Below the pieces are notes generated by a model. That model had not been told where the DNA came from. It made no database searches and was given only the letters and a program-made list of their open reading frames with translations. From Symbiodinium natans (lineage: Eukaryota; Sar; Dinophyceae; Suessiales; Symbiodiniaceae), in assembly GCA_905221605.1 (NCBI GenBank), contig CAJNDS010002248.1, positions 512,416-553,121 of the forward strand: DNA of 40,706 bases, read 5' to 3'. Below, one piece after another: positions 35,968 to 40,706 of the stretch. Position 1 is the first letter of the stretch, and each line of letters opens with the position of its first letter. The translations under genes were made by a program, and so were the position numbers.

Positions 35968-37185
35968 GTGAGCTCAAAATTAGCTCCCAGAACTCAAAAT
36001 TAGGTCCCGGAGCTCAAACTCAGAATTAGCTCCCGGAGCTCAAAATTAGCTCCCGGAGCTTAAAATTAGCTCCCGGAGCTCGGAGCTCAAAAACTAGCTC
36101 CCGGAGCTCAAAAATTAGCTCCCGTAATTAGCTCCCGGAGCTCAAAATTAGCTCCCGGAGCTCAAAATTAGCTCCCGGCTCAAAATTATCTCCGGAGCTC
36201 AAAATTAACTCCCGGAGCTCAAAATTAGCTTTTCAAGCTCAAAAAATTAGCTCCCGAGCTCAAAATTAGCTCCCGGAGCTCAAAATTAGCTCCCGGAGCT
36301 CAAAATTACCTCCCGGAGCTCAAAATTAGCTCCCGGAGCTCAAAATTAGCTCCCGGAGCTCAAATTAGCTCCCGGAGCTCAAAATTAGCTCCCGCAGCTC
36401 AAAATTAGCTCCCGGAGCTCAAGATTAGCTCGCGGAGCTCAAAATTAGCTCCCGGAGCTCAAAATTAGCTCCCGCAACTAAAAATTATCTTTCAGAACTC
36501 AAAATTAAGTCCCGGAGCTCAAAATTAGCTCCCAGAGCTCAGAATTAGCTTCCGGAGCTCAAAATTAGCTCCCGGAGCAGAGCTCAAATTCATTCCCAGA
36601 GCTCAAAATTGGCTCCCAAAGCTCAAAATTACCCCCAAATTAGCTCCCGGAGCTCAAATAGCTCCCGCAGCTCAAAATTAGCTCCCAGAACTCAAAATTA
36701 AGTCCCGGAGCTCAAACTCAGAATTAGCTCCGGGAGCTCAAAATTAACTCCGGGAGCTCAAAATTAAGTCCCAGAGCTCAAAATAAGCTCCCAGAGCTAA
36801 AAATGAGCTCCGGGAGCTCAAAACTGACGCCCAAAGCTCAAATTAGCTCCCGGGACTCAAAATTAGGTCCCAGAGCGCAAGGAGCTCCCGGAGCTCCCGG
36901 AGCTCAAAATTAGCTCCCGGAGCTCAAATTAACTCCCGGAGCTCAAAATTAGCTCCGGAGTCCGAATTTAGGTCCGGAGCCCAAAATTAGCTCCCGGAGT
37001 CCAAAATTAGCTCCCAAAGCTCAAAATTAGCTCCCAGAGCTCAAAATTCACTCCCGGACCTCAAAATTAGCTCCCAGAAATCAAAATGAATTCCCAGAAG
37101 CAAAAAACTAGCTCCCGGAGCTCAAATAGCTCCCGCAGCCTAAAATCAGCTCCCAGAACTCAAAATTAAGTCCTGGAGCTCAAAA
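35968..37185. repeat. 20-bp satellite AGCTCCCGGAGCTCAAAATT
   Basis: About 60 imperfect copies over 1.2 kb. The unit contains AGCTCCCGGAGCT, nearly self-complementary. Variants with CCCAGAGCT, CCCGCAGCT and missing bases are frequent. Confidence 0.95.
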
Positions 37186-37335
37186 CAAATTTAAGTAAAT
37201 TGAGCATCCGAGCAGACAAAGGAGGTTTAAGTAAACTGCGTAGCCATGACTAGGCAAAAGGAATTTAGGGCTCAGACAAATAACTTGGGAAATTCATAAT
37301 GATAACACATACAATTTCTATTTATTTTGTCTTGA

Positions 37336-37452
37336 GGGTTTAGGGTTTAGGGTTTAGGGTTTAGGGTTTAGGGTTTAGGTTTAGGGTTTAGGGTTTAGGG
37401 TTTAGGGTTTAGGGTTTAGGGTTTAGGGTTTAGGGTTTAGGGTTTAGGGTTT
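37336..37452. repeat. TTTAGGG array right of the TIR element
   Basis: About 17 units. A further array lies at 37580-37633. Confidence 0.95.
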
Positions 37453-37861
37453 AGTTGTCGTTCTTTTGGTTTGTTGTGGTTTTGCAGAGTTGTCGTCCCT
37501 TGTGGTCTTGTGGGAGGGGGCCCAGGACGCCAGTTGTAGCAGACGGGATGGAAGCCTTTGTTCCTACAACAATAACGTGTGGGTTTAGGGTTTAGGGTTT
37601 AGGGTTTAGGGTTTAGGGTTTAGGGTTTAGGGTGTTCTGCAGTGCGACGTTACAATCAGCTAGGCAGGGGGCAAAAACAAAACCTGAACCGATCCCCACA
37701 AAGGGCGCAGTGGAGAGGCCGCCAAAGAAACTAGTGATCTGCAAGAGTCTAAAATCACACAAGACATAACATGACATAACACTTGCGCATAGCCCCCACA
37801 AGCCACCCCAAAACTCTGGATAGAAACTCTTATACAACATCTTTGAGCCAGCTAAGCAGGT

Positions 37862-38130
37862 TCAGTAGAACACGGACAGGTCTATCGCCAAGAGGTCGCG
37901 CCCGCAAATGTACCGTCCGCTTTCTGCCAAGATGCAGATATTTCCAGCTCTGGCAAAGCAATAGTGGCAGTTGAATCTCGCTCCAGCGACTAGAGGGTGG
38001 TTGTCGAGGATGGGGATCGATTTTACCAGGGTGATTCTAGTCTTGTGAGACGTCTTCGTCTTGAGCGGAGCAAAATGCACAATCTCAGGCTGCTTGATGG
38101 TTTTTTGGGGGTATAGTTCGTGTAGTTGTT
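37862..38130 (-). CDS. Possible minus-strand coding segment, low confidence
   Basis: A minus-strand frame reads KQLHELYPQKTIKQPEIVHF, then TRITLVKSIPILDNHPLVAG and ARFNCHYCFARAGNICILAE to a stop. Composition is protein-like and it is not repeat-derived, but its 5' part overlaps the plus-strand propeller exon. It could be a fragment of an unrelated gene inserted in the intron. Not recognised. Confidence 0.25.
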
Positions 38131-38157
38131 TTCGGCAATCCGGCTTTTGATCTCCAA

Positions 38158-38542
38158 GGGCGTGGTCGAAGCATCTGGAATGCCTCGTGTGATGCACATC
38201 AGCTTCTTCGAGAAAGGTGCCGATGATCTTTGGGGTCCAGCGCAGACGCTGTTCGTCAACAGCACTGTGGATGACTATCAAGTGGGCATTTCTGCATCAG
38301 CCGCAGTCCTGACTGGCTTTGTGTCCGATGTTCCAGGACGATTCGTAAATGTGACGGCCACTGGCAGCATCATCGGATGCAACGCGCCCGAGCCAACGAC
38401 CCCGAGCCCGTCGTACAGTTACTCCTACTCCCGTCACTTTCGACGCTACCGACGCTGCCCAAAGTGGTGTGCTGCGCCACATCTGCGCCGCTTCACGCGC
38501 AGGATGTTCTTTTGGAGGAGGTGTGGACGCTGCAAGGCCTGA
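38158..38542 (+). CDS. Beta-propeller-like gene, 3' exon(s)
   Basis: After CTCCAAG the frame reads GVVEASGMPRVMHISFFEKG, then ADDLWGPAQTLFVNSTVDDY, QVGISASAAVLTGFVSDVPG and RFVNVTATGSIIGC. These are two further blades of the kind seen at 25368-29172. A P/S/T/Y-rich linker (EPTTPSPSYSYSYS) follows. The frame continues with an arginine- and cysteine-rich tail to TGA 38540-38542, but another frame (KVVCCATSAPLHAQDVLLEE...VLKQRVMP, stop 38614-38616) is also open, so the exact 3' end is not settled. Such propeller repeats are common in extracellular proteins. No signal or membrane segment was seen, and the N-terminus is not in view. Confidence 0.6.
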
Positions 38543-38545
38543 CAA

Positions 38546-39031
38546 GTGACAAGTGTTTCCGTGACCCGTTGAGGCTGCTCGGTTCCAGGGTTTTGAAGCA
38601 GCGAGTCATGCCTTGAGATTTGAAAGAAGATGTTTCTTCTTGCTAGTTCTCACCAGGAGTAAGTTCTGGTGAAGCTTCTCTTAATTCATTCAGTCCTTTC
38701 ACGCGATGTATCAGCAGTTGGTCACGTGGTGAGTACAGCTGCGTATATCCCCTGAGCATCGTCCCCCGAGCATCGTACCCGCGGAAAATTTCGGGGTTTG
38801 CGAAAGTAAGGGAACCCCAAATAGTAGGATTTTCCTTATCATGGGGGACCTCCATAAGGTACCCCTCCATTCTGCGCAATGTTTTCGCAAGGAGGTAAGT
38901 TGAGTTAAACGAGTGGTTCTCATGGGAGAGTTCAGCCCATACAACCCTACCCTTGACCCTGTTGACCTCCAGTTTATGGGATTATACCTAAGCCCTATAC
39001 CCTAAACCCTAAATCCTAAACCCCAATTCAG
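38546..39031. other. Spacer with second family-4 inverted-repeat element
   Basis: AATAGTAGGATTTTCCTTAT (38820) matches 28783 in the propeller gene. GAGCATCGTCCCCCGAGCATCGTACCC (38756-38782) holds a short tandem repeat. CCCTAAA variants at 38988-39024. No gene seen. Confidence 0.45.
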
Positions 39032-39370
39032 GGCAGCTGCTACTGAGCTGCAGGCAAATGCCGTCCCAGGTATGACTCCTAAGACCCTAAACCCTCTACC
39101 CTAAACCCTAAACCCTAACCCCTGGACCCAACCCTAAACCCTAAACCCTAAACGACCCTCACACCGCGGAAGGATGTAGATGCAGAGCGCAAGTCGATGA
39201 TTCTGCGCCGCAGCACTGACAAGGAGAGGCAGACAGGCCCCGGGTTTAGGGTTTAGGGTGTGTCAACGTTCTTAGCGCACGTCGTGGGCCCTATAGAGTG
39301 GCTTTCACGGGCCCACTCCTACGCGCGCGTCGCGTGGCGGTACACCCACCCCAAACCACCCGGCGTATAG
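39032..39370 (+). CDS. Three 3' exons of an unrecognised gene
   Basis: Exons 39032-39069, 39173-39236 and 39276-39370 join in phase. The peptide is QLLLSCRQMPSQDVDAERKS, then MILRRSTDKERQTAHVVGPI and EWLSRAHSYARVAWRYTHPK, then PPGV and TAG at 39368-39370. Donors are GT and GC, and acceptors end CAG, AAG and TAG. The last intron would be only 39 bp and contains two TTTAGGG units. Upstream exons were not identified. No family recognised. Confidence 0.5.
39085..39152. repeat. CCCTAAA array in intron
   Basis: Degenerate CCCTAAA repeat within the 39070-39172 intron. Confidence 0.8.
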
Positions 39371-39613
39371 CATTGTAGGGTTTCGGCCCCAGATGTCTGG
39401 TTGGTGCTCTTATCCGCAATGGGCCTGTTCCACTGCAGCCGCGCGGCTGTCTTAAAGCGTCCCTCATTCAGTTCAGACAGCAGCGGACGCTGGCCGCCCC
39501 GCGTGACCTCCAGTAAAGGCCGGGTGAGAGCCGGCTCCCGCTCAGGGCTTACCCGCAGCCGGAGAACGGGGCTGCCAAACCTGGCCTCCCCAGCTCCACC
39601 TCCGGGAGTTAAA

Positions 39614-39828
39614 CCGGCTTTTCGTGGGGGGCGCCGGCAAAGTCTTTAAGTTCGTCTCGGTGGGACCTGCTCACAACCCCTTTGTGTGACGGGGCCGGGG
39701 CGTGGGGCATCCTGGCAGCATCAAAACCCCGCGCGCTGTTGCGCCGGGATGTCCATGCAGAAGTGCGTGGGCTGGCTGAGAGCCAGCGGAGTGCCTCTTT
39801 GCAACCACTCACGAAAACCGCATGACAT
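39614..39828 (+). CDS. Candidate exon with stop, not recognised
   Basis: An open frame without internal ATG reads AKSLSSSRWDLLTTPLCDGA, then GAWGILAASKPRALLRRDVH and AEVRGLAESQRSASLQPLTK, ending T-A and TGA (about 39826). Composition is protein-like. Next to it another frame (LYELVQDERKAA, 39832) is open. 39371-39613 shows nothing. Confidence 0.35.
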
Positions 39829-39887
39829 GTGCTCTATGAGCTGGTCCAGGACGAGCGAAAGGCAGCAGGTGCCATGTGCAGCAAGGG

Positions 39888-40036
39888 CAGACCGGTCGCT
39901 TGTGCCCGCTTTAGGCTGGTCAGTTGTGCCCGCCTTACGCGGGTCACTTGTGCCCGCGTACGTGCCTCAAATCACAGCAGGGCCGCACTTTGGGCCACCT
40001 CCCGCCAAAACGCAGACCTGTCACTTGTGCCCACCT
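39888..40036. repeat. ~25-bp tandem repeat
   Basis: GGTCACTTGTGCCCGC-type units at 39892, 39918, 39943 and a displaced one at 40018. Confidence 0.8.
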
Positions 40037-40136
40037 TTCGGTCTTAAAATATGGCAGGGCCACAGGATGAGGTGTTTGTCGGTTGAAAAGTCGCGTCCCT
40101 GCCACATCCGGCAGGCTCTCTGCCCCTGCCACCTGT

Positions 40137-40706
40137 CACCCCATTGCAGGGCGCATCGGGCAACAACAGTCGTTTTTTTGCCCCTCCAAACCCGAACCCT
40201 GGACCCAGAAACAACTGACCTGAGGCCTTGCGTGGAAGGCCCCCCTAGGGTCAGATGTCTGTAGACGCCCAGCCCGCCCAAGCCCCCCCTCCCCCCCTTC
40301 CCCCTCCACCCCCTCCCAAGCACTGCGGCTGACCGTGCAGGGCTCCCCCTGCGGCTGACCGTGCAGGGCGCGTTGGTCAACAACAGTCGTTTTTGCCCCT
40401 CGAAACCCCCCCCCATCCCCTCACCCGTTTCCAGGGCGGGTGACTGGGTGTGGTGTGTGGCGTCAAACAAGCTTATTCTTATCCCCCCCCCCTTCCCCCT
40501 CCCCCCGTTGCAGGGCGGGTGACTGGATGCGGTTGTGTTGAGCGCGTCAAACAAGCTTATTCTTGTCCCCCCCCTCCACCCCCCTCCCCCCTCCCTCACC
40601 CGTTAGGACTGGATGTGGTTGACTGGATGTGGTTGTGTTGCCCCCCCTCCCCCCTCCCCTCACCCGTTTCCAGGGCGGGTGACTGGGTGTGGTTTGTGGC
40701 GTCAAA
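40137..40706. repeat. C-rich tandem repeats reaching the right edge
   Basis: CAACAACAGTCGTTTTTGCC occurs at about 40161 and 40379. A unit of about 95 bp with CCAGGGCGGGTGACTGG, GTGTGGT and GCGTCAAACAAGCTTATTCT recurs from 40415 on, about three times and incomplete at the edge. CCCCCCTCC tracts separate the units. Confidence 0.85.

Larger units (their letters stand above)
35697..37325. mobile_element. Terminal-inverted-repeat element, long copy (about 1.6 kb)
   Basis: ATAGAAATTGTAT at the left (35699-35711) and ATACAATTTCTAT at the right (37309-37321) are exact inverses. The adjoining left part TAGGGTTTGGGTCCCAAA and right part TTTATTTTGTCTTGAGGG are shared with the short copy at 26781-27132. 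The copies also share AGTAxATTGAGCAT and AGACAAATAAC segments near the right end. The interior holds a triple palindrome and a 20-bp satellite instead of a gene, so it is nonautonomous. Both copies sit in TTTAGGG repeat. Confidence 0.75.
29180..38157 (+). other. Giant intron hosting a retroelement, a TIR element and TTTAGGG arrays
   Basis: The blades before (29052-29172) and after (38158) are of the same kind and strand, so the 9 kb between are read as one intron. This is inference, since no transcript joins them. Confidence 0.5.

Overview
The window looks like nuclear DNA of a dinoflagellate. The grounds are: telomere-type TTTAGGG/CCCTAAA repeats scattered through introns and spacers; genes cut into short exons; introns that open with GT, GC or GA and close with AG followed by G; many short terminal-inverted-repeat introns (introner elements); and a decayed retroelement that pairs reverse transcriptase with a tyrosine recombinase. 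I cannot name the species. Almost every convincing exon is on the + strand. No ribosomal RNA, tRNA, CRISPR array or spliced-leader gene was recognised.

Layout. 1-7156: the 3' part of a large gene. Its exons read, in order, an unrecognised N-terminal part, an R-S-E type mono-ADP-ribosyltransferase (ART) domain, ankyrin-like repeats, a WWE domain, helical and acidic segments, a basic stretch, a four-cysteine zinc ribbon and a C-terminal domain ending at a stop at 7154-7156. 8568-11588: a second gene that I could splice completely from sequence logic into a 264-residue ankyrin-repeat protein with eight introns. 11.8-18.1 kb: scattered exons, including a RING-like cysteine cluster and an RBR/IBR-type cysteine cluster, a possible Ty1/copia remnant, a CA microsatellite and many TTTAGGG arrays. 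18.65-20.26 kb: a palindromic 17-bp satellite with GC-rich spacers. 20.4-24.9 kb: a few small exons, minisatellites, poly-G tracts and an assembly gap. 25.1-38.5 kb: a beta-propeller-like gene whose late intron of about 9 kb holds a broken DIRS-like retroelement (29.4-34.4 kb), a 1.6-kb terminal-inverted-repeat element carrying a triple palindrome and a 20-bp satellite, and several TTTAGGG arrays. 39.0-40.7 kb: the 3' end of a further unrecognised gene, then C-rich tandem repeats.

Two mechanisms seem to be making introns here. One is the introner: a short inverted-repeat element beginning CTTGGGG and ending CCCCAAG. The short target duplication provides the G-N donor and the element's own end provides the AG acceptor, so removing it restores the reading frame. 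The other is insertion of CCCTAAA/TTTAGGG arrays flanked by direct duplications of 8-25 bp of host sequence. These look like repaired staggered breaks filled with telomere-type repeat, and at least two of them sit as introns inside open exons. Introners also contain TTTAGGG seeds that have expanded in several copies, so the two processes may be connected.

All domain names come from reading motifs by eye. Exon edges were fixed by reading-frame continuity and AG acceptors, without transcript data.
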